Positions 1-8,764 of a DNA stretch of 64,000 nucleotides are shown piece after piece (positions within the stretch are counted from its first letter, which is position 1; every line of letters begins with the position of its first letter). The position numbers and the translations under genes are program-made. The notes beneath the pieces were generated by a model that was given only the letters and a program-made list of their open reading frames with translations, searched no databases and was not told the origin of the DNA. The stretch covers positions 6,829-70,828 of the forward strand of contig CAAFVD010000034.1 in assembly GCA_900766355.1 (NCBI GenBank). Reading direction: 5' to 3'. The stretch is from Candidatus Gastranaerophilales bacterium. Its GTDB lineage: Bacteria > Cyanobacteriota > Vampirovibrionia > Gastranaerophilales > Gastranaerophilaceae.

Positions 1-747
1 CGTCCTAGAGATATTATAGGAATCCTTATGTCATTAAAAGGTGGTGAGATATTATTCATTGATGAAATCCACCGTTTGAACAAAGTTGCAGAAGAAATAT
101 TGTATCCTGCAATGGAGGATTTTTTCCTTGATATGACAACAGGGAAATCTCAAACAGTAAAGACATTAAGAGTTCCCTTACCTAAATTCACTTTGATTGG
201 TGCTACAACAAAAGCTGGCGAACTTTCTGGGCCTTTGAGAGATAGATTTGGAATAATATATCGCTTACAGTTCTATTCAATAGAAGAACTTTCTGCCGTA
301 ATCAAACGAACAGCGTCTATACTTGATATTCAAATCACAGAAGATGGTGCAGAGGCTATTGCAAGGCGTTCAAGAGGTACACCAAGAATTGCGAACAGAC
401 TTGTTAAGAGAGTTGCTGATTTTGCTCTAATCAAATTTGATGGAGTGATAACAGATGAAGTTGCAAATTCATCTTTAGATATTCTAAATATTGATGAATT
501 TGGTTTAGATACAACCGACAGAGCTTTGTTAAATTTGATTATAGAAAAATATGACGGAGGGCCAGTAGGTATTGAAACCATTGCGGCAGCCTTAAGCGAA
601 GATGTAAGAACATTAGAGGACGTCTGTGAACCTTACCTTTTACAAGCTGGTTTACTTCAACGTACACCAAGAGGTAGAAAGGTTTCACCAGAAGGTTATA
701 GACATTTAGGAATAAAGATAGACACTGTACAACAATCCTTATTTTAA
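1..747 (+). CDS. ruvB: Holliday junction branch migration ATPase RuvB, 5'-truncated by window edge
   Basis: RuvB is the hexameric AAA+ motor that drives branch migration of Holliday junctions with RuvA and RuvC. The reading frame is open from the first base (RPRDIIGIL...), so the gene starts outside the window and Walker A is not visible. What is present is Walker B (LFIDEIHRL), sensor 1 (IGATTKAGELS), the arginine-finger region (GPLRDRFGI), and the C-terminal winged helix with GGPVGIETIAAAL and the RTPRGR motif. About 248 residues are seen of a usual 330-350. An internal ATG at 28 is not the start. The identification is very secure. Confidence 0.97.
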   Translation, partial: RPRDIIGILMSLKGGEILFIDEIHRLNKVAEEILYPAMEDFFLDMTTGKSQTVKTLRVPLPKFTLIGATTKAGELSGPLRDRFGIIYRLQFYSIEELSAVIKRTASILDIQITEDGAEAIARRSRGTPRIANRLVKRVADFALIKFDGVITDEVANSSLDILNIDEFGLDTTDRALLNLIIEKYDGGPVGIETIAAALSEDVRTLEDVCEPYLLQAGLLQRTPRGRKVSPEGYRHLGIKIDTVQQSLF

Positions 748-793
748 CAAATGTAACGATTTTGAAAAATTTAGTCAATTCTAAAGGTTCATC

Positions 794-847
794 ATGCTTA
801 TAGAAGGTGTGAAGAATGTAGGTAAAATCCAAGGAGAAATTTTATGA
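794..847 (+). CDS. possible 17-residue leader peptide coupled to the next gene
   Basis: A tiny frame (MLIEGVKNVGKIQGEIL) begins at an ATG 7 bases after AAAGG. Its TGA stop overlaps the ATG of the next gene (ATGA at 844-847), the usual geometry of translational coupling. I recognise no function. It may be a leader peptide, or chance in a short AT-rich gap; the downstream gene also has its own AAGGAG 6 bases before its start. Confidence 0.25.
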   Translation: MLIEGVKNVGKIQGEIL

Positions 848-1128
848 AATTATTTGGCTCTAAAGATGCAAAAACAAATCCAATTAACCAACTAAAAAAT
901 GTTTCTAGTCCGATACAACCAAATGACGTTGAAGATATTAATTTTGTATCAGAATCATCAGGAGTAAAACCTGTTGAGCTTGATGATTTCTTTGAATTTC
1001 TTGACCAAAAGACAGTCCAAAAGATTATGGAAACACCTGCGGAAGCTCGTGCTAGAATCACTCAAGATGTTGCACAAATGGAATATGAAACAGACGGTGC
1101 AAGAGCAATTCTTAATTCACTTGGATGA
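844..1128 (+). CDS. small acidic protein of unknown function (94 aa)
   Basis: The protein is 94 residues with no signal peptide or membrane segment. Residues 1-50 are polar and probably flexible (Asn/Pro/Ser-rich). Residues 50-94 should be helical, with DDFFEFLDQKTVQKIMETPAEARARI and a C-terminal LNSLG. The start has an AAGGAG ribosome-binding site 6 bases upstream. It sits between ruvB and a DUF475 gene that has its own promoter, so it is probably co-transcribed with ruvB. I do not recognise the family. The codon use looks like that of its neighbours. Confidence 0.75.
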   Translation: MKLFGSKDAKTNPINQLKNVSSPIQPNDVEDINFVSESSGVKPVELDDFFEFLDQKTVQKIMETPAEARARITQDVAQMEYETDGARAILNSLG

Positions 1129-1145
1129 TTATTCTATTTAATTGA

Positions 1146-1187
1146 TTGAAAACACCTTATGACTCTTATATAATTACTCTCAAGAGG
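1146..1187 (+). promoter_or_regulatory. sigma70-type promoter and RBS for the DUF475 gene
   Basis: TTGAAA (1146-1151) and TATAAT (1169-1174) are separated by 17 bases. AAGAGGT (1182-1188) lies 6-7 bases before the ATG at 1195. This is one of the clearest leadered promoters in the window and contrasts with the leaderless ones elsewhere. Confidence 0.7.
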
Positions 1188-1194
1188 TAGTTAT

Positions 1195-2235
1195 ATGAAA
1201 CATTTTAAGGGTGCATTTTTTGTAACCGTTTTAGGTTTAATCCTTGCATATTTGTGGGGCGAACATGTATTAGTTGGTTCCGGTTTTAAATGTATATTCA
1301 TAGCATTTGTACTTAGTGTACTTGAAGTCAGTCTATCTTTTGATAATGCAGTTGTTAATGCTATGAAGCTTGAAACAATGTCAGAAAAATGGCAACACCG
1401 ATTTATAACATGGGGCATTGCAATTGCAGTATTCGGAATGCGTTTCCTATTCCCGTTATTAGTTGTTTCTATATTCGCCAATATAAATATTCTGAAAGTG
1501 TTAAATATTGCAATTAACAACTCTAAATTATACGCATTTTATCTTCACCAAACCCACGCACCAATAGTAACATTTGGTGGTGCGTTTTTGATAATGTTGT
1601 TTATGGGATACTTTTTCAATTCAAAAAAAGAATTGGATTGGATTGTTCCTATAGAAAAACCTCTTAAACAACTTCCTGGAACAAAAATTTTTGATACATT
1701 AATTACACTTGCTATTGTTGATGTTGTTCAAATGATACAACCACCACCAATTAGAATGAATGTCTTGTTAGCTGGTATATCAGGTATCATTGTATTTCTT
1801 TTGATAGATACGATATCTAACAAGCTTGAAACTCTTAATGATAAACGAGAAAAATCTTGCTGCAACACAAAAAAAGCTTTGGGTTGTTCTTGTTTTATTA
1901 GTTTTATGTATTTAGAGTTAATAGATGCATCTTTTTCTCTAGATGGAGTTTTAGGAGCTTTTGCCCTAAGCAACGATATTATAATTATCACAATAGGTCT
2001 TGCTATCGGTGCGATGTTTGTAAGGTCTTTAACACTACTTCTTGTAGAAGAAAAAACTCTTACGAGTTATCCATACCTAGAACATGGCGCTCATTGGGCA
2101 ATTGGAGTTTTGGCAATTTTAATGTTTGTATCAACAGTTGTAGAAGTACCTGAAGTAGTTACAGGATTATCAGGCTTAGTATTTATTGTTGGAGCTTTGA
2201 TTTCTTCTATCAAGAAAAATAGGGAGAATGTATAA
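1195..2235 (+). CDS. DUF475 / TerC-like integral membrane protein
   Basis: This 346-residue polytopic protein has about eight or nine hydrophobic segments. Two acidic intramembrane motifs stand out: LEVSLSFDNAVVNA near residues 43-56 and its repeat LELIDASFSLDGVLGAF near 241-257. That internal duplication with conserved Glu/Asp and SFD/SLD is the signature of the DUF475/TerC superfamily, thought to handle metal ions or membrane stress; the substrate is unknown. A cytoplasmic stretch near residues 205-235 carries a C-C-N-x5-LGCSC cluster. The stop codon abuts the rlmN start, so the two genes form an operon. Confidence 0.85.
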   Translation: MKHFKGAFFVTVLGLILAYLWGEHVLVGSGFKCIFIAFVLSVLEVSLSFDNAVVNAMKLETMSEKWQHRFITWGIAIAVFGMRFLFPLLVVSIFANINILKVLNIAINNSKLYAFYLHQTHAPIVTFGGAFLIMLFMGYFFNSKKELDWIVPIEKPLKQLPGTKIFDTLITLAIVDVVQMIQPPPIRMNVLLAGISGIIVFLLIDTISNKLETLNDKREKSCCNTKKALGCSCFISFMYLELIDASFSLDGVLGAFALSNDIIIITIGLAIGAMFVRSLTLLLVEEKTLTSYPYLEHGAHWAIGVLAILMFVSTVVEVPEVVTGLSGLVFIVGALISSIKKNRENV

Positions 2236-3270
2236 ATGAAAATATTATCTGGCATGTCATTAAAAGAGATAGAAGAATTAGTTCTAGGTTTGAATGCTTC
2301 AAAATTTAGAGCAAAACAAATTCATAACTGGATTTATCTAAAATCAGTTTCTTCGATTGATGAAATGACAGATTTATCTAAACAATTTCGAGAAGAATTT
2401 AAACAAGTTGCGACAGTTACGGATTCAAAAATAAAGGTTAAACAAGTTAGTTCAGACGGTACTATTAAGTATTTAATCGAATATCCTGACGGTGAATGTG
2501 TAGAAACAGTTTTGATGCGTTTTGACAATCGTGCCAATTTAACTGCATGCGTAAGCTCTCAAATAGGTTGTTCTGTAAACTGTTCTTTTTGTGCTACAGG
2601 TAAACGTGGATTTATAAGAAATTTAACAGAAAAAGAAATTGTTGAACAAGTATTGACTATACAACGAGATACAGGTCTAAAGGTTACAAATATTGTATTT
2701 ATGGGACAAGGCGAACCTTTATTAAACCTTGATAACGTATTAAAGGCATTGGAAATCTTTAATGACGATTTTCAAATAGGAGCAAGACGTATAACTATTT
2801 CTACAAGCGGTATCGTTCCAAAAATAAACAAACTTGCAGAGAAAAAATTGCAATCAACCCTTGCAATATCATTACACGCATCAAACCATGCAGTTAGAAA
2901 GAAAATTATGCCGATAGAAAACAAATATCCGTTATCTGAATTGATACCTGCTCTAAAAAATTATGTAGAAAAAACAGGTAGAAGAATAACTGTAGAATAC
3001 ATTTTGATAAAAGGCTTGAATTGTACTATAGAATCAGCAAAAGAACTCGCAAATCTTTTACAAGGTTTGAAGTGCAATATAAATTTAATCCCATATAATC
3101 CTGTAACAAAAACTGACTATGAAAAACCATCAAACAATGAAATAATGAAATTCAAGTATTTGTTAGAACATTCGGGTAAAAAAGTAACTGTCCGATTAGA
3201 ACGAGGCTCTGATATTGATGCAGCTTGTGGACAACTAAGTGGAAAAGTAAAAAAGACTTGCGAAGGATAA
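2236..3270 (+). CDS. rlmN: 23S rRNA (adenine-2503-C2) / tRNA methyltransferase RlmN
   Basis: RlmN is a radical SAM enzyme that methylates C2 of A2503 in 23S rRNA and A37 in some tRNAs. The iron-sulfur motif CSVNCSFC (Cys112, 116, 119) is intact, as are MGQGEPLLN, SLHAS and the C-terminal GSDIDAACGQL with the catalytic Cys. The length of 344 residues is typical. The start follows the stop of the DUF475 gene directly (TAA-ATG) with AGGGAG upstream. The Maf-like gene begins 3 bases after the stop, so translation is tightly coupled. Confidence 0.96.
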   Translation: MKILSGMSLKEIEELVLGLNASKFRAKQIHNWIYLKSVSSIDEMTDLSKQFREEFKQVATVTDSKIKVKQVSSDGTIKYLIEYPDGECVETVLMRFDNRANLTACVSSQIGCSVNCSFCATGKRGFIRNLTEKEIVEQVLTIQRDTGLKVTNIVFMGQGEPLLNLDNVLKALEIFNDDFQIGARRITISTSGIVPKINKLAEKKLQSTLAISLHASNHAVRKKIMPIENKYPLSELIPALKNYVEKTGRRITVEYILIKGLNCTIESAKELANLLQGLKCNINLIPYNPVTKTDYEKPSNNEIMKFKYLLEHSGKKVTVRLERGSDIDAACGQLSGKVKKTCEG

Positions 3271-3273
3271 AGT

Positions 3274-5163
3274 ATGAATAAACTTTTTGAAAAAAATATT
3301 GGTTTGCTTAAAGATTCTTCTTTAAGAGAAAACCTAGAAAAATATAATTGTGAAGAACAACCTATTTTGACTCAAACAACAGGTTACAACTTGCAATACA
3401 AAGGCTTAGACCTTCATAATACGGCAAATCCTTTACAAGAGTCTAAAAATACTTTTGCTAACCTAAAAAATGATGAAAACGCCATTCATTTAATTTATGG
3501 ACTAGGGCTAGGTTATTTGTTCCAAATCGCATCAAGCCTTTCAAAAGGTGTAGTGGTTTTATATGAACCTAATTTGGATATATTATATACGACTTTTTCA
3601 TTAGTAGATTTTTCTGGAGATTTATCTAAAGATAATGTTTATATTTTTACAGACTTTGAGAAAATGCAAAAATTTCTTGTTGCGATTTCTAACAAAGATT
3701 CTTATATCGAAATAGCTAGCTTACCAAGTTATAGAGAATTGTATAAAGATGTTTTTGATACTCAAATAAAAACATTAGAACTAACTTATGGAAGTGTAAT
3801 TTTAGATTACTCATACAAACAAAAAAAATTATATGGCGCAACATATACAACTATTAGAAACCTTCCTGAGCTTATCAAAGAAATTCCTATCAATAAACTT
3901 GAAAACTATTTCAAAGATAAACCTGCAATTATAGTATCTGCAGGGCCGACACTCACAGAGAATATTGAAGTTTTGAAACAAAATCAAGACAAAGCAGTTA
4001 TTTTTGCAGTCGGGCCAGCACTAAAAACACTCGTAAAAAACGATATAAAAGTAGATTTTCTATGTATTGTTGAGTCAAATAACTGTTCTAAGCAAGTTTC
4101 AGGTTTAGATTTGTCTGATATTAATTTGATTGTAGAACCTTTTACTAACCCTGCAATCCATGCATTGATAGCAAAACAAAAATATCTACACGTTTCTACG
4201 AATATGCCACCAAGTGAATATTGGGGAAAAATATCAAATACAAACACAGAAGGCTATGGAACTCAAGGTACAGTTTCATATATGGCTTTGAATACTGCTA
4301 TAAAAATGGGGTGTTCTAAGATTATTTTAGTTGGTCAAGATTTAGCATACATTGAAGGTCAATGCTACTCAAAAGATTCTGCATATTCAGAGCTTGAGTG
4401 TGTTTATAACAAACAATTACAAAAATATGAAATAGTTCCAAAAGATTTTGAAAAATATAGAGATTCATTATCAGCATCAGATGATGTTGAAATTAGAACA
4501 AAAGTTGCAACAGAAAGATTAAAAATTCTGAACAAGTCATTGTATTCAGTAAAAAGTATTAATGGTGCTATGATTCCAACCGAAGCTGGTTATGCTGCAT
4601 TTATACAACAATTCTCTGATTACGCAAAAAATTTAAATGACATTAAACTTATCAATACATCATTAAAAGGTGCTCAAATAGATGGTTTTGAAAACATTTC
4701 ATTAGCAGAAGCCGTTAAAGATTTAACTACTATAGATAAATCTATTCCAAAAATAAAGCTTGATTATGATATCGAACAAATTAAAGAACATTTATTACGA
4801 TTAGAAAACAACCTAAAAGAGTACAAAAACTTAGCAGAAGAATCTTGCAAAACTGCATCACGTTTAAATATGGATTGGAAACGACATAGAACAATTGATA
4901 AGAATTTGCTATTAAAAATTAGGGCATTAATCGAAACCTATACAAAAATGAATGATGTAAATAATACTGATAATGAAATATTTAGATATGCAACAGCACA
5001 TCATGAAATGGAGTTAAATTCATTCTTAAAAACAATCAAAAATTATGATATGACAACAACTCCTCAAGTCATAACCAAACTGAATGAATACTATACTAAT
5101 ATACAAACACGCATATATGTAATCTCATACTGGTTAAATGAATCAATGAAAGGGATTTGTTAA
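3274..5163 (+). CDS. Maf/DUF115 family protein (MptE-like), paralogue 1
   Basis: This 629-residue cytoplasmic protein belongs to the motility accessory factor family (DUF115, 6-hydroxymethylpterin pyrophosphokinase MptE-like fold). Family members attach nonulosonic acids to flagellin in Campylobacter, Helicobacter and others. Seen here are GLGLGY (76-81), VLYEPN (95-100), the core SAGPTLTEN (222-230) and GQDLAY near 361. The C-terminal 150 residues are helical. A paralogue lies at 32287-33936. No flagellin gene is present, so the acceptor is inferred. The gene is wedged between rlmN (3-base gap) and dtd (TAATG overlap). Confidence 0.85.
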   Translation: MNKLFEKNIGLLKDSSLRENLEKYNCEEQPILTQTTGYNLQYKGLDLHNTANPLQESKNTFANLKNDENAIHLIYGLGLGYLFQIASSLSKGVVVLYEPNLDILYTTFSLVDFSGDLSKDNVYIFTDFEKMQKFLVAISNKDSYIEIASLPSYRELYKDVFDTQIKTLELTYGSVILDYSYKQKKLYGATYTTIRNLPELIKEIPINKLENYFKDKPAIIVSAGPTLTENIEVLKQNQDKAVIFAVGPALKTLVKNDIKVDFLCIVESNNCSKQVSGLDLSDINLIVEPFTNPAIHALIAKQKYLHVSTNMPPSEYWGKISNTNTEGYGTQGTVSYMALNTAIKMGCSKIILVGQDLAYIEGQCYSKDSAYSELECVYNKQLQKYEIVPKDFEKYRDSLSASDDVEIRTKVATERLKILNKSLYSVKSINGAMIPTEAGYAAFIQQFSDYAKNLNDIKLINTSLKGAQIDGFENISLAEAVKDLTTIDKSIPKIKLDYDIEQIKEHLLRLENNLKEYKNLAEESCKTASRLNMDWKRHRTIDKNLLLKIRALIETYTKMNDVNNTDNEIFRYATAHHEMELNSFLKTIKNYDMTTTPQVITKLNEYYTNIQTRIYVISYWLNESMKGIC

Positions 5164-5597
5164 TGATTGGACTTATACAACGTGTAAAAAAGGCATCGGT
5201 TACTATAGATAACAAATTATTTTCTTCTATTAATGCAGGAATTTTGGTTTTGTATGGGGTTGAAAAAGGTGATGAGAAAGAAAAAGCTGAAAAAATTGCT
5301 GATAAAATCTCAAAACTCCGAATTTTTGAAGACGAAAATGGAAAGATGAACAAATCCATAAAAGATATTTCTGGCGAAGTTTTAGTTGTTTCACAGTTTA
5401 CACTTGCCGGTAATTGTGCAAAAGGCACAAGACCTAGCTTTGATAGAGCAGAACTTCCTGAAAAAGCAAATGAAATGTACGAATATTTTATAAAACAACT
5501 AAAAGATAAAGGCTTGCCTGTAAAGACTGGAGTTTTTGGTGCAATGATGGACGTTGAACTAATAAACGATGGGCCAGTTACATTTATTTTGAACTAA
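5163..5597 (+). CDS. dtd: D-aminoacyl-tRNA deacylase Dtd
   Basis: Dtd hydrolyses D-aminoacyl-tRNAs and glycyl-tRNA(Ala) as translational proofreading. The SQFTL motif (VVSQFTLAG) and the Gly-cisPro motif (DGPVTF, near the C-terminus) that form the active site are both present, and the length of 144 residues is standard. I chose the ATG at 5163, which overlaps the previous stop as TAATG and gives the family N-terminus MIGLIQRVKKASV. A TTG at 5157 would add two residues. Translation is probably re-initiated after the Maf gene. Confidence 0.95.
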   Translation: MIGLIQRVKKASVTIDNKLFSSINAGILVLYGVEKGDEKEKAEKIADKISKLRIFEDENGKMNKSIKDISGEVLVVSQFTLAGNCAKGTRPSFDRAELPEKANEMYEYFIKQLKDKGLPVKTGVFGAMMDVELINDGPVTFILN

Positions 5598-5610
5598 ATT
5601 ATAAAAACCG

Positions 5611-5645
5611 TTATCATCTTTTCTATCAATGTTATAATACTTGTT
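5611..5645 (+). promoter_or_regulatory. leaderless promoter of the left glycan operon
   Basis: TTATCA (5611-5616), a 16-base spacer and TATAAT (5633-5638) are followed by only 7 bases before the ATG at 5646. Transcription should start at or next to the start codon. No Shine-Dalgarno sequence is present. Confidence 0.65.
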
Positions 5646-6926
5646 ATGTATATTCCGTATTACGAATTAGCACAAAATATTTCAAAAATATTACCAAACA
5701 AATATCAAAAGGCTATTGTGGATTTTGGATATAGGTTAAAACTCAACCAAAATTTAAAATATATTGCAAAAAATCAAAAACAAGTACTTAAGCAACTAAG
5801 TAAAAAAACTAAACTAAATGTAGCTTTTTATGTGTATGATGATTCAAAATGGCTTAGTCAAAGCGTTTATGACTTGATGTCACAAGATGATAGATTTGAG
5901 CCGTATATTTTCGTTACTAAAAACGCAGCTTTAGAAAATAATTTTAATTACCAAACTATTGATAATGTCAAAAAAACTTATGAGTTTTTCAAATCAAAAG
6001 ATATGAATGTCATATACGCTTATGATATCGAAAACGACAAATATATACCTTTTGAAAAAATGTCACCTAAACCGGATATTATAATTTATCAACACCCTTG
6101 GTATGTTGAAACAACTCAAGGCCCAGTAGTTTGTTCTAAATTTGCATTAACTTATTATATCCCATATTTTATTTCTGATACTGATGAATGGTTTGAGTAC
6201 GATTTACGATTCCATAAATACATATATCGCCACTATGTACCAAACAACATAATAAAAAATAATTATGCAAAAAAAATGACGGTTAATTCAGAAAGCTTGT
6301 TAACTGTTGGACACCCTCAACTTGATAATTATTTGGTTGATGATAATGAATACGAAAAAAAATATACAATATATGCACCACATTGGACTGTTTGTGGGAA
6401 CAATTTGAGATATTCAACTTTTGATTGGAACGGACAAGAAATATTAGAATTTGCTAAACAACATACTGATTTGAACTGGGTTTTTAAACCACACCCCAAT
6501 TTATACAACTTTTTTATAACTTCTAGTTATATGTCAAAAGAAAATATGGATAAATATTTTGCAGAATGGGGAAAAATTGGAAAAGTATGCTTAGACGGGA
6601 ATTATGTATGTTTGTTTAAACAATCTAGAGCAATGATTACAGATAGTGGTTCTTTTTTAAACGAATATTTTATAACAGGACAACCTTTAATTCATCTTGT
6701 TTCTGAAAGTTTTAAGAGCAATGAATGTGTGAAAAAGATTTGTAATACATACTATAATGTTTATTCTTTAGAAGAAATGAACAAGATTTTTGAAGAAGTT
6801 TTGATAAACGAAAATGATACAAAAAAACAAGAACGAAAAACTCTTTTAAAAACATTAAATTACCAAAATTCTGCTAAAAATATCATAGACGACATTTCTA
6901 AAATCTTTGATTCAAGGTACAAATAA
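5646..6926 (+). CDS. TagF-like CDP-glycerol glycerophosphotransferase family protein
   Basis: The 426-residue protein has a GT-B-like catalytic region. Motifs of the CDP-glycerol:poly(glycerophosphate) transferase family are visible: VGHPQLDNY (221-229), YAPHWT (243-248), VFKPHPN (279-285) and ITDSGSFLNEYF (331-342). It is a paralogue of the C-terminal part of the protein at 10872-12527, aligning from LNVAFYVYDDSKWL onward. It should move a polyol-phosphate or related group from a CDP donor onto a surface glycan. It has no membrane segment. The TagD-like enzyme three genes downstream could supply the donor. The true substrate is not known. Confidence 0.75.
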   Translation: MYIPYYELAQNISKILPNKYQKAIVDFGYRLKLNQNLKYIAKNQKQVLKQLSKKTKLNVAFYVYDDSKWLSQSVYDLMSQDDRFEPYIFVTKNAALENNFNYQTIDNVKKTYEFFKSKDMNVIYAYDIENDKYIPFEKMSPKPDIIIYQHPWYVETTQGPVVCSKFALTYYIPYFISDTDEWFEYDLRFHKYIYRHYVPNNIIKNNYAKKMTVNSESLLTVGHPQLDNYLVDDNEYEKKYTIYAPHWTVCGNNLRYSTFDWNGQEILEFAKQHTDLNWVFKPHPNLYNFFITSSYMSKENMDKYFAEWGKIGKVCLDGNYVCLFKQSRAMITDSGSFLNEYFITGQPLIHLVSESFKSNECVKKICNTYYNVYSLEEMNKIFEEVLINENDTKKQERKTLLKTLNYQNSAKNIIDDISKIFDSRYK

Positions 6927-6956
6927 AAATTTCTAAATTTATGCTAGAATAGGGGT

Positions 6957-8057
6957 ATGGAACATAAATTGTTAATGGTCTTAGGACCAACAGAAGTTGA
7001 GAGGGATATTTTAGAAATCGCATCACAACCTCAAGAATATATGAGGACAGATGATTATACTTCAAAATGGCTTAAGATTTTTGAAGGTCTAAAGTATTGT
7101 TTTCAAACTCAAAATACGATTGTGGTTATGGCATCATCAGGTACAGGAGCAATGGAATCTGCTGTTACTAATTTTTTGAGCAAAAATGATACGGCAATTT
7201 ATATCAATGGTGGTTCTTTTGGAAAACGCTGGGGTGATATATGCAAAAAACACAAAATTAATACGGTTGAAATTTCTGTACCTTTTGGAGAAAGTCCAAA
7301 CCCTAAAACCGTTGAAGAAATTTTGAAACAAAATCCTCATTCAAAAGCTATATTTGCTACATTGAATGAAACTTCATCAGGAGCTTTAACAGATATCAAA
7401 TCTATTGGTGAAATTATTAAACAATTTCCTGAAACTCTTTTTATTGTTGATTGTGTGAGTGGATTACTGACTGATGAGTTTTTACAAGATGAATGGGGAG
7501 TTGATGTTGCTATTTCAGCTTCGCAAAAAGCTTTTGCACTTCCTCCAGGATTAGGATTTATTTCTGCGAACGAAAAAGCTTTAGAATTTGCACAAAAATC
7601 TGATTTAAGAAATTTTTATTTTGATATTTTTGATTATGTTAATAATGCAAAAAGAGGTCAAACTCCTTTTACGCCTGCAGTTAGCCTTGTTAATCAACTA
7701 GAGAAACGATTAGAAAAAATACAAAAAGAAGGATTAAAAAACTTTAGAACACGATATAAACAAAATACGGAGATTTTACGCAAAGGATTGGAATTACTCG
7801 ATTTTAAGCTTTTAGCAAAAACACCTGCGAATTGCGTAAGTGCCGTAATGACAAATGATATAGACGCAAGCCTTGTTGTAAAAATAATGCGAGAAAAATA
7901 TAATATTGAAATCGCACCATCAGGTGGAGATTTAAAAACAAAATTATTCAGAATCGGCAACTATGGAGATGTTGGCGAAGGTGAAATTAATCAATGCTTA
8001 AATGCGTTGAAAAAAGTAAAGGAAGAACTATATGCAAACGAGAGTTTACACAGATAA
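6957..8057 (+). CDS. class V PLP aminotransferase (alanine-glyoxylate / aminoethylphosphonate transaminase type)
   Basis: The 366-residue cytosolic fold-type I aminotransferase carries the N-terminal GPTEVERDIL, the phosphate loop SSGTGAME (60-67), the PLP-stacking Asp in IVDCVSG (Asp165) and the Schiff-base lysine in SASQKAFALPPG (Lys191). The family includes serine- and alanine-glyoxylate and 2-aminoethylphosphonate transaminases; substrate cannot be read from sequence alone. TAGAAT (6945-6950) lies 6 bases before the ATG, so a leaderless transcript may start here. The 3' end overlaps the methyltransferase by 26 bases, which ties the two genes together. Confidence 0.8.
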   Translation: MEHKLLMVLGPTEVERDILEIASQPQEYMRTDDYTSKWLKIFEGLKYCFQTQNTIVVMASSGTGAMESAVTNFLSKNDTAIYINGGSFGKRWGDICKKHKINTVEISVPFGESPNPKTVEEILKQNPHSKAIFATLNETSSGALTDIKSIGEIIKQFPETLFIVDCVSGLLTDEFLQDEWGVDVAISASQKAFALPPGLGFISANEKALEFAQKSDLRNFYFDIFDYVNNAKRGQTPFTPAVSLVNQLEKRLEKIQKEGLKNFRTRYKQNTEILRKGLELLDFKLLAKTPANCVSAVMTNDIDASLVVKIMREKYNIEIAPSGGDLKTKLFRIGNYGDVGEGEINQCLNALKKVKEELYANESLHR

Positions 8058-8760
8058 AATAGAAATCGACAATAATTCAACGAAAGAATTTTGGGAAAAT
8101 CGTGCAAATAACATAAATAATTTGCAAACAGTTTTGCTAGGTTCAGACAAAACTGGAATAGAACAAAACACTAGAAATGAACACGAAAAATTGATAGTTG
8201 AATCGATTGTTAAACAAATCCAAAATCCTAGAATTTTGGATATTGGTTGTGGCATTGGACGTTGGGCAGAAAATTTAATTAATCAATTTGATTCTTATAC
8301 AGGTGTCGATTTTTCTGAAGGTTTTATTAATTTTGCTTCTGAAAAATTCGCAAATTATTCTAATATAAAATTTTACAATAATTCAATTTTAAATTTAGAT
8401 AAAGAAATATTAAACTCAAAATTTAATTTTATAATTTGCACAGGTGTTTTGATGTATGTCAATGATTCAAACCTTTCAAAATTCTTCAAGACCCTGAAAC
8501 AAATGATTGCTAATATACATAAAGTATATGATATATATATACAGGAATCTATAAGTCTTATGGACGCTCGTTTGACATTAAACAAATTTGAATCAAAAGA
8601 TTTACAAACAAACTACAACGCTATTTATCGAACAAAACAAGAATACGAGGAATATTTCAAAACGAATGGATTTGATATTATAAAAACAGATTTATTGCTT
8701 GATAACAAATCAGGCGCAAGAGAAGAAACAAACGCACAATATTGGATATTAAAAGGATAA
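8032..8760 (+). CDS. class I SAM-dependent methyltransferase
   Basis: The 242-residue protein has motif I ILDIGCGIGRWAENL (68-82), then YTGVDFSEGFI (motif II) and FIICTGVLMYV (motif IV). The start ATG lies inside the aminotransferase gene, preceded by GGAAGAA. It lies between an aminotransferase and a TagD-like cytidylyltransferase, so a small molecule such as an amino-polyol or phospho-head group is a plausible methyl acceptor. That is inference from context only. Confidence 0.8.
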   Translation: MQTRVYTDKIEIDNNSTKEFWENRANNINNLQTVLLGSDKTGIEQNTRNEHEKLIVESIVKQIQNPRILDIGCGIGRWAENLINQFDSYTGVDFSEGFINFASEKFANYSNIKFYNNSILNLDKEILNSKFNFIICTGVLMYVNDSNLSKFFKTLKQMIANIHKVYDIYIQESISLMDARLTLNKFESKDLQTNYNAIYRTKQEYEEYFKTNGFDIIKTDLLLDNKSGAREETNAQYWILKG

Positions 8761-8764
8761 AATT

